A DNA stretch of 64,000 nucleotides. Origin: Hygrophila difformis. Lineage: Eukaryota; Streptophyta; Magnoliopsida; Lamiales; Acanthaceae. The translations under genes and the position numbers were made by a program. The notes beneath the pieces were generated by a model. The model was not told the DNA's origin, did not search any database, and was given only the letters and a program-made list of their open reading frames with translations. The stretch spans positions 58,801,120 to 58,865,119 of the forward strand of contig JAOANR010000004.1 in the NCBI GenBank assembly GCA_030278955.1. The letters run 5' to 3'. Below, one piece after another: positions 1-10,885 of this stretch (positions are counted from its first letter, which is position 1; every line of letters begins with the position of its first letter).

Positions 1-2023
1 TTTGGATTTCTTGAAACCAAAGAAGGTGAATAAAATCAATCACGATCCTTTTGAATATAACTCCGCAGAGGAGTCAGAATTTGTGGTTTTACCTCCAAGA
101 AACTGCCAGGAGAACGGGGTTTTTGAATTCTCCGAACAAGAGGATTTATGGAAATCAAAACAGCCCAAGAAATTTCCTCCTTATGCTAATGTGTTTAAAC
201 CGTCAAAGAAGTTGGTTAATTCAGGTATCCCAAACTCAAGAAAGCGTGAGGGGAATAAGGATTGCCGGGAATCTGATGGGTTTCCTGGGAAATTAAAGAA
301 AAGGGACAGGGGAGAAAATAGAGCTTTACTAGAGAATAAGAAGAAGAAGATAAAAACGGAGGAGTTGGAAGCAGGCTATGTTGAGCTTACCACTACATTG
401 ATGGAGACTCAAGAGGTTGGTGAGATGATGGAGCATGAGGATGAAGTTGAGTATACATTGGGTGGGTTGAAGAAGGGACAGCCCATAAAGATTCGTAGGG
501 CAAGTCTCTTATCATTGTTGGAAATTTGTGGAACAACAAAGCAGAGGCGGCTCCTGAGGGCCCACGGGTATTTCTCTAGTTTATTTGCGTGATGAGTGAA
601 CAAGCTCTAGCTCGTTTAGTTTTCCCTTTTGCTCTTTTGATTGCTGTTTTAACTGCTCTTTCTGGAATATTTTCCTATAACTTATGTTTCATCATCACAT
701 AAAGTTAATGTTAAGCATGCTTATTATTTTCTAAATTTCATTAATTTTGTTGTGTTTGTAAATTCTGCAATTAAGTTTGTTCTTTGCTTCTTTTAGTTAA
801 GTATTTTCAATGTATATATGTATGTTGGGCCATGGTTCATAGCAGAAGATGCAAGCACGAAATATGAAATTACCTGGAATTTGTCTTGAGCAGTATGCAC
901 ATCCAATAATGTTTTTGAAATTGAAATGAATAAACATGTGTCCCCAAATCGAAATGATTCCTCTGGTCAATTGATGAATACCATACCTTAGAAAATGAGG
1001 ATGGACTATTAATTACAACAACAAGGAATTAATAATGAAGGTGCTGGCCCTTTTTTATTATATTCTCAATTCTTCGCAATTGAGTTTTCTGGTCATTTTA
1101 GGTTTTATAGTGCTTAAGTAACATCTTATATCCTGCTCTCTTTATCTTTCCCTGAAGTGAGAGTTGGATAATCTTTCCCAGGACATTGAATAGAATCATC
1201 TTGCATCTTTTGTTTATTGAAGCCTGAAATATTATTACATTTAATGATGATTGTAACCTGTCTTTTTGTAAGTGGATGAACAGATGAAGTAAGGAAGTTG
1301 GTATGTTGTTACTTGAGATTTCAAAGTTACAATGGGGTTGATTAAGTGGATTGGATTCTCTTTGAATTGATGATTTTTTATTTTTATTTTCACAGGATGG
1401 CCAAAACTATCACTGATGCTATTCTGGGGCTCATTTTGGATGACCTTCCTAGCAACCTGGCTGCTGCTGCCTTATTTTTTATTCTGACAAGTGATGTATG
1501 TGATGTCTAGTGTCTACTATATCTTAATGGCATCAAGATACTCTTCTGATTTCAATCAGGTTCAAACACAAATTGTTTGTCTGGTCTCAGTTGCTTTATT
1601 TTCCTTCTTTAGGGCCAGGATAACCGTCTTTTGTGCTCACCAAATTGCATTCGCTTTCTAATAAAATTGCTGAAACCACTCCCATCTATTGCTGTGCGGA
1701 ACAAAGTTCAGCCAATTGGTAGCAAGCTTCTTGGTCTGTGCAAGAGTGTTGGTTCCTTACAGTTGTCTGCCAATGGGACAGATTCTGGTGCTACTGCAAT
1801 TACACTCAAGGTTTGGAAGACTCTCGTTGGTGCTAATGAACTAAAGCCCCAAGATGATATTGATGGTGTGAGGGACGAGCCTGAGTTAAATCCTAAATGG
1901 ATTAGTTTGCTTATGATGGAGAGAGCCTGTCTCTCTTGTAGCTCTACAGAAGGTTTATAATTGATTTTGGTTTTGGTTGGCGCCTTTTTTTTGTTTTTTT
2001 TGTTTTTGTTTTTGTTTTTTTTG

Positions 2024-2054
<31 letters not shown>

Positions 2055-5000
2055 TTTTTTTTGTGTTACTTGTAAAATTCTTTGTTGTCCAATGGAATGA
2101 ATATTGGCTCTTTGGAGTCTCGGGAATGCACTCTTGAGGTTTGGTTCTTTACTGTGTGAGAAATCAACATATGTTGTTGTATAGGTCTGCTATGATAACA
2201 TAAGTTTGTGCATTGGAAAAATTATTATGCATCCACTTCTTGTTCTTTTAATGTTCTTATTTGTATTTACTCGTAGGTGTTACATCTTTCCTACCCATTA
2301 GCGCCTATTGTCTGTACACCCACCAACTTAAATTAGAGTATACTTTTGTTTATTTGAAAATGATCTTACCTAATCTTTTATGTGAGCTCAATTTGTATTG
2401 GGAAAAACTCATTACCTTTTAGACATTTTCCCATTCTTGGAACCTTTATGAACTAATATCTTTGTTTTATCAGAGCCAGTTTGCAATTTATGGAAAACTG
2501 GGGGTAACTTCAAAGAGAAACTCAGAGAATTTGGGGGACTTGATGCTGTGTTTGAAGTTGCAAGGAAATGCCATGTTGTAATGGAGGTATGAGTGTGTTG
2601 TTATACTGTTTGATCTTAATATATGGTTCAGATTATGAATTTTGTCCATTTCCTTAAGATGCCCTAGTAAAATGAAAAAATGAACGTAATTAAAAAATAA
2701 GGTGTGGCCATTATATCCTTGCCCAAAAATCAAGATAGATGAGATCTCCAAGTCACAAATAAGGAAATTTGCTACAATGGTTAAAATGCCATTCATCAAG
2801 ATCAGATCTAAATAGAGCTGCTATTTTATTTTTATTCATTTATTTTATATATAAGTATACAGGTGTAATGGTCCAAGTTTACTACTAAATTGTTCAGGGC
2901 CATTAGGTTTTTTTACCTATTATATGACATGTTTTGAGATGTTATGTATAATGGTGTTGATCTGTTATGCATTTATATATTGATATGGTAACATTTTTAT
3001 GGACATAGTTTGTATGGTACTAAGTTGGTTAAATGTCTTTTTTTTTTTTTAAGAATTCACTTTCATGAAATTTGACTAGGGTATACAAAGACACTCAAAT
3101 TGTAATAAATTGAATGTTAATGCCATCTATTTTCTGTCTGATTTCAAATGTATTCCCTGAATTGTCTTCCAACGTTGTAGTTTGTACCATGGGCATATTA
3201 AAGTGTTTAACTCCGAATGAAGCACTATGAAGCCTTCCGTAATTTGATTGGCATACCTTTGCAGGAATGCTTGAGGAAGAGCCCAAGTTTTGCAGTAGAT
3301 TCAAATGATATTTCTGGACTCGAAAGCCTTGTAATACTTCTGAAATGTCTAAAAACCTTGGAAAATGCTACTTTCTTTAGCAAAGATAACCAGGTATTGG
3401 ATTTGGAATCTTTGAGAAGTATTTCCTTTCATTTCATTTGAGCCCTTGTAAGTTTTTGTGTTGGATATTTGTATTTCATTCGTTTTCATGTGAATTTTGC
3501 ATTTTTGAAATTGATTATGCATTACAGAGCCATTTACTTGGGATAAAGGGGAGCTTTGATGGTCAACAAGCGCCTCGAACTTTAACAAAGCTTGTTTTAA
3601 GTGTCATTAAAATTCTCTCAGGTATCCTTGGTTCTATATTTTGGTCAAGTGCAAAAACAAGCAATATTGTTTTACTTTCTTCATCATGCTGTCGTCGCTT
3701 ACCCTGGTTGGTGCTAATTTTCTGCCTAGAATTAACTGAATGATGTTTCATCCATGGCTAGGTGTTTTCTTACTGAGAAGTTCTTTGGGGAGTTCTCTGA
3801 AAGAAAAGACGAGCGGTACCTCTAATGGAAACAGTCATTTGGGGACATTAGAGTCATGTCTGGAAAATACACGGGGTTCTGATGGTTCTCTGTTGCTACA
3901 GCTACAGCAGAGATTAGAATCTTCTCAAAATGGTTCATGTAGTAGAGCACCTATGAATTCTAATGGTGATGTACACTTTAGCAGCAACTGTTTTGAAACA
4001 AAATGTAATAGGGCAAATATGCAGCGGATGAATAGCAACTTTGAGCCTATGGACAGTGCTCTGGATCCTTTTACATTTGGTAAAGATGAATTTGAACCCT
4101 CAAAGTGGGATTTACTGTCGGGAAGTGCAGTGACATCTTTATCACAAGATGGTGGGGCAACATTTGGTGAGTGTAAAGATGGGAGGCGGTCTGTGCTTAC
4201 ATCAAGGCAATCAGGAAACCTGGGACACCATCATTCTCAGGAGTCTTCTTGTTCATCAGTTATTGATGCAGACAAATCTGACCTTCTGGCTGATTGTCTT
4301 CTAACAGCTGTTAAGGTATATCATGTGTGTTGAAATATTGAAATTTCCTTGCTACCTTATTTTCTTAATCACATATATATTGCTGAATGGAAGACACGGT
4401 AAATTGACTTTCAGGTTCTTATAAACTTGACCCATGACAACTCAGAGGGCTGTCGGCAAATTGCTGCTTGTGGTGGATTAGAAGTCATTTCTTCTCTGAT
4501 AGCTGGACATTTCCCCTCATTTAGTTCAACTTTCCCACAATGTGATGATGCAACTTTGTTGCGTCAATCAAGTTCCCGTATGAACCAGCAGAGCAATACA
4601 ACTCTCACTGATCAAGAACTGGACTTTCTAGTTGCTATCCTTGGTTTGCTCGTAAATTTGATTGAGAAGGATGGTGGGAACAGGTAGCTGTCTATTAAAC
4701 TTGTCATTTGTTAATTCCATTTTTAATTTCTATTTGTACAGGCAGATTTTGTTTCCCTACTTTACATTCCATGCTGGCACTTGATGACAATGTTTTGCTT
4801 GTAGAAGTACAATTCGTATATGCTGAAAAATTGAAAAAATACACTTAATTGCTCCTTGCAGATCTCGATTAGCTACTGCTACTGTTTCATTACCAAATGT
4901 AGATGGTTCTGATTCTAAACATCGCCAGGCTGATATGGTATCTCTTTTATGCTCCATCTTTTTGGCCAATCGAGGCGATAGTGTGACTACTGGAGGGGAA

Positions 5001-5676
5001 AAATGTTTTTCATTGGTGAGACTGCAAATTATGATTCCCTGTAAGAATGAATTTAGCGTGCAAGCCTGCAAGGTACTGATGAAGCGTATTCATTTGCAGG
5101 AGGATGCAGACTCTATGTTATTGGGCCAAAAAGAAGCTGAGAAGATGATATTAGAAGCTTATTCAGCTCTACTCCTGGCATTCCTCGCTTCAGAGAGGTT
5201 AATATACCTTAATCTCACTAGTTTTATTGTTTAATCTTTTTATACTGTGGCACCCCCCTGGGGGGGTGAAATGGCAATGGTCTGGTAATCTTGCATTGTT
5301 CTTATATTACAGCTGTGTGTTTAGACTCTTTAATGTCTCTAATTCAAATGCGAAGGTTAATAACATTGGCTCATGTTTTTACTCATTCTGTTATTTATTT
5401 ATTTTTGTGCATTGCCAGCAAGAGCGTGCGCAATGCCATTGCTGAATGGCTTCCAAATCGCAACCTGACAGGCTTAGTTCCAGTACTGGAGTGGTTTACG
5501 GTAGGCATTCCATAAGCAGTCGTCACGGTACTAAAACCCAATGCGCTTAACCAATTTATGATTTAGCTGTGGTGGTGTTTTTGTTCTTGCAGGAATTTCA
5601 TCTTACCCTGAATGTGATCTCGCCTGAGACAAATTCTGCTATTCAAGAAGTCATAGAATCATGCAGGGCACCCTAA
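1..5676 (+). CDS. WAPL: WAPL cohesin-release factor, 3' part (12 exons, 5' end outside window)
   Basis: Wings-apart-like proteins strip cohesin from chromosome arms in the nucleus; in Arabidopsis the WAPL pair acts in meiotic prophase. Exons read 1-567, 1396-1495, 1613-1952, 2474-2586, 3265-3393, 3528-3621, 3762-4315, 4415-4683, 4862-5015, 5100-5197, 5419-5500 and 5593-5676. All introns are GT-AG and every junction keeps frame, giving 860 visible residues and a TAA stop. The family signature is clear: GEMMEHEDEVEYTLGGLKKG opens the WAPL domain near residue 140, followed by DDLPSNLAAAALFFI, LLKCLKTLENATFF, TDQELDFLVAILGLLVNL and EAEKMILEAYSALLLAFL. The N-terminal part is basic and low-complexity, as usual. 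From recalled family length I infer that under about 100 N-terminal residues lie upstream. No internal stop or frameshift is seen, so it looks functional. Confidence 0.93.
1985..2063. repeat. T-rich TTTTG microsatellite in WAPL intron
   Basis: A run of TTTTG-like units and poly-T lies just inside the third visible WAPL intron, after the donor at 1953. It is simple sequence with no coding potential. Its length is probably variable and prone to sequencing error. Confidence 0.85.
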
Positions 5677-6153
5677 TAGACACGAGAAATGCAGACTCTG
5701 TACAGACAAGGTCCAGGTTTTTGACAATCCATTTGTTGCTACTATAGAAAAGGTCCCAAAAGTGGTGGTGGTGGTTTCACATCTGTTCCCATTGGTTTGT
5801 ATGATAGAACGGTCTTTAAAGTGATTTGAGAATGCAAACGTCTCCACCTAGGAGACCTCTATTTTCTCCTAAAATTTTGGGAATGAAGTATTATATGAAC
5901 TTCAAAATTAGCATTTGACTTAACATGAAAAAAGACTGCTCAAAGTGAATTTTAATTATATTGATATCTATTTTTAAATTGATTTATTTCCGTTAAAAGT
6001 CTAGTTTAGACCCTAAATCAGCGGATTGGTTTTTGCAACTTGAAATCTGATCCGAATCTCAATTTTCGAATCAAAGCTTGAAACTTTTAATCTGATCCTT
6101 ATCTTTATAATAAGAATAATTTTTACAAATAAAGATTTTGTAGGTACATTCAT
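5677..6153. other. WAPL 3' UTR and intergenic spacer
   Basis: AT-rich DNA after the WAPL stop, presumably the 3' UTR and then spacer. Nothing else is recognised before the SINE remnant that follows. Confidence 0.5.
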
Positions 6154-6313
6154 TATTAAATTTTTGGGATGAAGTTGGAGGTTCGACTTCCCCATCATCC
6201 CCCTATCACTCCCTTTTATTCCATTTTGTAATTTGTGTTGCATGAGCTACCACCACCCATTTCCTAACTTGTATAGGCTGTTCAATGAAAAAGAATTACT
6301 ATTAAATTTTTGG
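6154..6313 (+). mobile_element. 5'-truncated tRNA-derived SINE with 14-bp target duplication
   Basis: The 14-bp sequence tattaaatttttgg occurs at 6154-6167 and again at 6300-6313. Between them lies a piece matching the better-preserved SINE near 10.7 kb: a B-box-like ggttcgacttcc, then the CCCCCTATCACTCCC, TTTTGTAATTTGTG and CTACCACCCATTTCC blocks. The A-box half is missing, which fits 5' truncation during target-primed reverse transcription. The tail is only weakly A-rich (aatgaaaaagaa), so the copy has aged. Confidence 0.8.
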
Positions 6314-7006
6314 TACATAATTAAATTTAAGTTTAATGTAAGCATAAAAGTTGGTAAATATAGTATTAACAATAAATTTATTCAAAGAGGGACTTGTGAA
6401 GGTTTGGAGTTTAATTTTAATTTGATCAATAAGTTGGTATTTAAGTTCATTGCCACCTTTAATCTAGAGAAGCTCAAATTTCTCATATGGAGTAATGAAG
6501 ATTAAAGCACAACTGTCAAACAAAGCCTGAAATAGTGAAATATTTAGCGTCCCCGGAAGCTGGGATCCCAACACCAGAACCACCCACAAGTGTCATTGAA
6601 TGGACTCTAGGAGCTTCCAAGAAATCACACCCTTTTCAGCATTCAATCCCATGATCCCACCCACCTCCAATCCTCTCCATCTACCTCCAAGCCACTCACT
6701 GTCTCCACTCTCTAAAGTTAAAAATTTTTCCCAGCCAACTTCCCAAATTCCAAACCCAACTGTCACCCATTTCCACTCTTATGATTTCAATATAGAGGTT
6801 GCACTGTACTAGAAATCAAGCACAGATTTCAAGCTTCCTTTATGGTAAAAGAATCACGGCTTTCAAAAACTACAGCCCTCCAAAATCATCTCAATTTATC
6901 TCATCCCTTTTGCCGCCTGAAACCGAAAGTGGGAAACTTTTTCTGCCCTCAATTCGTCCAATTTTTCCTTGGAGAATGAAAACCCAGAATTGAATTGGAT
7001 TGAGCT
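6314..7006. other. Spacer and probable 5' flank of the glycosyltransferase gene
   Basis: Short open frames occur here (6600-6812, 6799-6993), but they have no recognisable product and no family match. The stretch probably holds the promoter and leader of the next gene. I see no unambiguous core promoter motif. Confidence 0.4.
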
Positions 7007-8302
7007 ATGAAATCCGCCGAGGCCCTTTTGAGTTGCAATGAAATCAGTAGTTCTACAATGGTTTTTTTGTCGCAGCTCCTGCTTCATATCCAAACTAGGA
7101 AGAGGTCTTTCTATGCTGTGATTTCCCTGATTTCCATCTCTCTCTTGGCATACAACGGCAGTGCTGTGTTCTGGACAAACGTCCCAATTTCAGCCACGCT
7201 TCAGCCTCGGTTTTCGCCGGAGAACATTGTCGGAAGATCGAGGAAGGTATTTTCTGTTCCAATCAAGGAAGAAGAAGAACTCTCAAGGACGGAGAAATTG
7301 AGCACGCATTTGCCCCTTCTTTATCAGCATCAACACTCGGCAACTTCTCCAAATCACAGGGGAGTCAAATCGCAGTCATTTAAGGATCGAGTGCTGGAGT
7401 TTTTCGAAGCGAATTCGTCTCATTCTCGCTGTAAGTTTCGATTCTTCATGACTTGGATTTCTTCAACGGAAGCTTTTGGGAGTAGGGAAGTGTTCGCTTT
7501 GCGCAGTTTGTTCAAATCACATCCAAATGCCTGCTTAATCATAGCATCAGACTCGCTCAATTCATCGAACGGGAGGAAAATCTTGAGCCCCTTTTCAAAC
7601 AAGGGTTTCAAAATCACCGCAATTTCCCCAGACTACAACTATCTCTTCAGTAACACTCCTGCTCAAGCATGGTACAACCAACTAATGCGCGGGAGCTTAA
7701 ACCCGGGAGAGGTCCCTCTAGGTCAGAACTTATCCAATTTGCTGAGGTTGGGTTTGCTGTACAGGTTCGGTGGGATTTACATCGACACGGATGTGATAAT
7801 CCTGAAGAGTTTTGGCAGCCTGAAAAACGCGATTGGAGCGCAGACAGTCGACTCCAACACGGGGAATTGGAGCCGATTGAACAATGCCGTGATGGTGTTC
7901 GACGAGGGTCATCCACTGCTGTACAAGTTCATCCAGGAATTCGCCCTAACATTCGATGGGAACAAATGGGGCCACAATGGGCCTTACTTGGTTTCCAGAG
8001 TGGCTTCACGAGTGCACGGGAGGCCGGGGTACGACTTCACGGTGTTGCCGCCGTTGGCATTCTATCCGGTGGATTGGAGTAGGATAGGGAGCCTGTTTGA
8101 AGGGCCGAGGAGCTTGAGCCACTCGAAATGGGTGTCTGCCAAACTCAGGCAGATTCGCAGCAGCTGTTTTGCAGTGCATCTTTGGAACAAGCAGAGCAGA
8201 GGGATTGCAATTGAGAAGGGAAGCATTATCCAACACATAATGTTCAGTCTGGATGTTAATAATTCTTCTGTGGAATCTGCAGCAGCGACATTGAAGCTGT
8301 AG
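7007..8302 (+). CDS. Alpha-1,4-glycosyltransferase family protein (DXD sugar transferase), Golgi type II membrane protein
   Basis: A 431-residue intronless gene of the plant family related to lactosylceramide 4-alpha-galactosyltransferase (Gb3 synthase), which moves a sugar from a nucleotide sugar to an acceptor. Plant acceptors are mostly unknown. A short cytosolic N-terminus with basic RKR precedes a signal anchor at about 34-56, the layout of a Golgi type II protein. The sugar-transferase domain follows from about 143. Its metal and nucleotide-sugar motif is LLYRFGGIYIDTDVIILKSF, with the DXD at 260-262. A Gb3-synthase-type C-terminal domain covers about 285-415, including WGHNGPYLVSRV and the terminal HLWNK at 391-395. 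Length is normal for the family and no break is seen. The ATG at 7007 was chosen as first in frame; Met18 is a possible alternative. Confidence 0.9.
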   Translation: MKSAEALLSCNEISSSTMVFLSQLLLHIQTRKRSFYAVISLISISLLAYNGSAVFWTNVPISATLQPRFSPENIVGRSRKVFSVPIKEEEELSRTEKLSTHLPLLYQHQHSATSPNHRGVKSQSFKDRVLEFFEANSSHSRCKFRFFMTWISSTEAFGSREVFALRSLFKSHPNACLIIASDSLNSSNGRKILSPFSNKGFKITAISPDYNYLFSNTPAQAWYNQLMRGSLNPGEVPLGQNLSNLLRLGLLYRFGGIYIDTDVIILKSFGSLKNAIGAQTVDSNTGNWSRLNNAVMVFDEGHPLLYKFIQEFALTFDGNKWGHNGPYLVSRVASRVHGRPGYDFTVLPPLAFYPVDWSRIGSLFEGPRSLSHSKWVSAKLRQIRSSCFAVHLWNKQSRGIAIEKGSIIQHIMFSLDVNNSSVESAAATLKL

Positions 8303-9923
8303 AACAGTGGATTGAAAGGTTTGCACTCTCTCATTGCATTCCTGGTTAGAGATATTATTAGTGACATTACATTTGGGATTAGTATAGATAGAAAGTACTA
8401 TGAACAAGATAAAGTTCTTGTTCTACAAATTTAGATTGTCTATAAAGTGCTGGGATTTGGGAACTTGTTTGAGTTTTCTTTCATCTATGAAATGTGTTTC
8501 CAAATTGAAATTGTATTTATTTCCACAGTCAATAATTTGTTCAGTGCAGTAAGAAACCCAAACTCTGAGTGCTGATTTGTATGCAGTGTCACACACTTTC
8601 TTTTTTAGTTGCACTTCATTTTGTCTGTTGAATCGAAATCTGCACAGCCTAAATATTCTCCAGTGCTGGCTTATTTACTTCGGACTTGATCTGTTATAAT
8701 GTCCTTTTCAAAAATTTGAAAGTCCTGCAGTAAATAAATACTTAAGTCCTATATTTATTGTTTGTAGCGGTGGAGTAAAAGAGAGTTTTGCTATTTGTAA
8801 TTGTAGTTGCCTTGATTCTTGGGGCCTCCTAGGATCCCAACTCCAGATGCATCGATCATTTGGATTGAATCAAACCCTTTTTGTGTGATGAGTGATGTTT
8901 TGTTTGGAAATTTCATACCTCGACTTAGGTAAGAAACGAGAATTTTGCCTTGTACTCTTGTAGTGGTGAAGGTAACATGCACCCAATGAATGTCAGCCTA
9001 CAAGGAAATAATATACTCACTGCTGCATAAGTCCCAAAGGACAGAACAAAGTCACTGTGGAGAGAGCGACATTTATGCAAAGGAGAAAAACACCTTTATG
9101 AGCCATCCCCTTCTATTGTGCCCTTTATGCTCTTTCACTTTCTTTTCTCTACTTTCAATTATTTTGAGACTATTTCTTTACTTTTGGGAGATTGGGTCTA
9201 TGTTGGCGACATAAATATGGAAACATATTATTTGGAATTCTAGGCTTTAGGGTCGAGATTCAGATTATTATTTTTAACCTATAGCTCTTAAACGAGTCGA
9301 TTGAGTTCGAGTAGACTTGAGTTTGGCTCATTTAATGAGTTTGGCTCATTTAATAAGAGCTTAGTTACTAAACGATTATAAAATTGATCTTGGCTTGACT
9401 CGTTAATCTCAAATGAACAAGGTGGACTCAAGGTCTTAACAAGTCAAGTCGAGCTCAAGTTCAAAATTGAATAGTTAGAATAGAATTGAGTTTAAAAGTG
9501 ATCCAAAGCTCATTTTATAAACCTATTAAATAATTGAATACACTTATAAAAAAAACAAATATTTAATAAAATTACACACTCCCTCAATTTCTTAAAGAAC
9601 GATTTAATTTCATTCGACACACTTTTTAATAAATCTTCTCTCTCATGGTATTTTTCCTAGCACTCTTGTTTCTTTCCTATTTTTTTTTAACCACATTATT
9701 TTAGAAAAAAGAATAAGTCACTTGATTTAAAACATGAAAAAAATAAATAAAAACATTGTCATTCTTTAAAAAATGGAAGTAGTATAATTAAAATTTTGTA
9801 ACGAACCGAATTGAGTAAGCTTATTTATTTTTATTTTTCGAGTCCTTCCCTAACTTAACGAGTCGAGACCAAGCTGATTCGTTTGTTAATTTCCTTTAAC
9901 CAACCATTGTTTGTTACTTAGTA
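8303..9923. other. 3' UTR and gene-poor spacer
   Basis: The first few hundred bases are probably the glycosyltransferase 3' UTR. From about 9.27 to 9.9 kb the DNA is rich in GAGTCGA/GCTCAAG-like words, typical of degraded DNA-transposon ends in plants, but I could not define termini. It includes a perfect 18-bp tandem repeat, gagtttggctcatttaat, at 9319-9336 and 9337-9354. No gene is recognised. Confidence 0.45.
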
Positions 9924-10118
9924 CTACCTCAGTTCTTTTTTAAGTATTCCATTTGAATCACTGTTTTCAACTAGCTGACTTTGGATGGTTTTATATGATT
10001 CGTTACAAGGCAAAATAAAAAATTGTAAAATAATAGTGAAAGTAGAGAATACAAACTACAAAACTCAGCTAGTTGAAAACAGTGATTCAAACGAAGCACT
10101 TAAAAAAGAAGAGGAGGT
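9924..10118. mobile_element. MITE with about 55-bp terminal inverted repeats
   Basis: The left arm (ctacctcagttc, then TCACTGTTTTCAACTAGC) is the inverse of the right arm (GCTAGTTGAAAACAGTGA, then aagaagaggaggta). The termini are CTACCTC-like and flanked by TA, as in mariner/Stowaway-type MITEs. It has no coding capacity. Confidence 0.8.
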
Positions 10119-10385
10119 ATAGTCTATAAGTCGGGGTGGCAATTTTGGCCCGAGTCGAATCAAGTTCTGTATAGAACATTATAATAATGATGATTAATGA
10201 AGTAACTATAGTTATAAATTTGAAATGGGTTGGTGGGAAGGTAGATTTGATGTTTAGGTGTTAAAGCATAGTAGTATATACGCCAATTAAAACCATGAAT
10301 GAAAATATCTTGGCCAAATGAATTGTCAAATTAAAAAAAAAATATTCTGCTTTAAATAAAAAATAATACTGTACTACTATGATAA

Positions 10386-10649
10386 TTATAAAAACAGGTC
10401 TGGATGGGCCAGTGATTGCAACAGTATGAGGGGGATGAGTTGGATAGGAATCAGGATTAGGACGTATTGCAAAATTGTCCTTGTCTTATATGGGTCACCG
10501 CAAGTCTTGATATTTGTGGGTAGAGGGGCCTTAGCATTTACAATGGGACATACAAATACTACTAAAAAAGAATATACGAGTAGTGCATAAAATATAATCA
10601 TGAATTTGCAATGTTTCATGATCATAATTGATGCATTTAATTGATGCAT
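10386..10649 (-). other. Candidate small secreted-peptide ORF, possibly broken
   Basis: An 87-codon minus-strand frame starts with a convincing signal-peptide pattern: a basic start, the hydrophobic core MIIFYALLVYSFLVVFVC, then PIVNAKA as a plausible cleavage region. After about residue 55 this frame turns into Leu/Ile-rich text that looks non-native. Another frame over the same bases is proline-rich, with PNPDSYPTHPPH followed by GPSRP, closer to a plant secreted peptide tail. A frameshift near 10.48 kb could explain this. I do not recognise a family, and chance is a real alternative. Confidence 0.22.
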
Positions 10650-10686
10650 TTTAAATGTAGTTTAATTTCTTTGATAAATTAAATCA

Positions 10687-10885
10687 ACAACTAGTCAGTT
10701 GGGATGAGGACCTAGCCCAAGCGGTTATGTCCCTTGACTTCCAACGGAAGGTTGGAGGTTCGATTCCCACCGGCCCCCTATCCCTCCCTTTATTTCCACT
10801 TTGTAATTGTGTGACATGGGCTCCTACCACCCATTTCCAGGCCTTCAATGACTCATAAAAAAAAAAAAAAACAACTAGTCAGTTG
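10687..10885 (+). mobile_element. Full-length tRNA-derived SINE with target duplication and poly-A tail
   Basis: Target duplication acaactagtcagttg is at 10687-10701 and 10871-10885. The body starts ggatgaggac and carries a tRNA-like A box, tagcccaagcgg (10713-10724), and a B box, ggttcgattcc (10757-10767). Together they form an internal RNA polymerase III promoter of tRNA-Leu/Ser type. A tRNA-unrelated 3' part follows (CCTATCCCTCCC, TTTGTAATTGTGTGACATGG, CTACCACCCATTTCC, CCTTCAATGACTCAT), then about 15 A. It is the best-preserved member of the SINE family in this window. SINEs encode nothing and depend on LINE enzymes. Confidence 0.9.

Noticed and set aside
5227..5515. Frames across the WAPL intron between exons ending at 5197 and starting at 5419
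   Set aside because: They read through intron sequence; the spliced frame is the one with family similarity.
6600..6993. Two short frames ahead of the glycosyltransferase start
   Set aside because: Low-complexity Pro/Ser text in the probable leader and promoter; nothing marks them as translated upstream ORFs.
7669..8082. 137-codon frame inside the glycosyltransferase gene
   Set aside because: Overlaps the real frame and has no family features, whereas the main frame has the full motif set.
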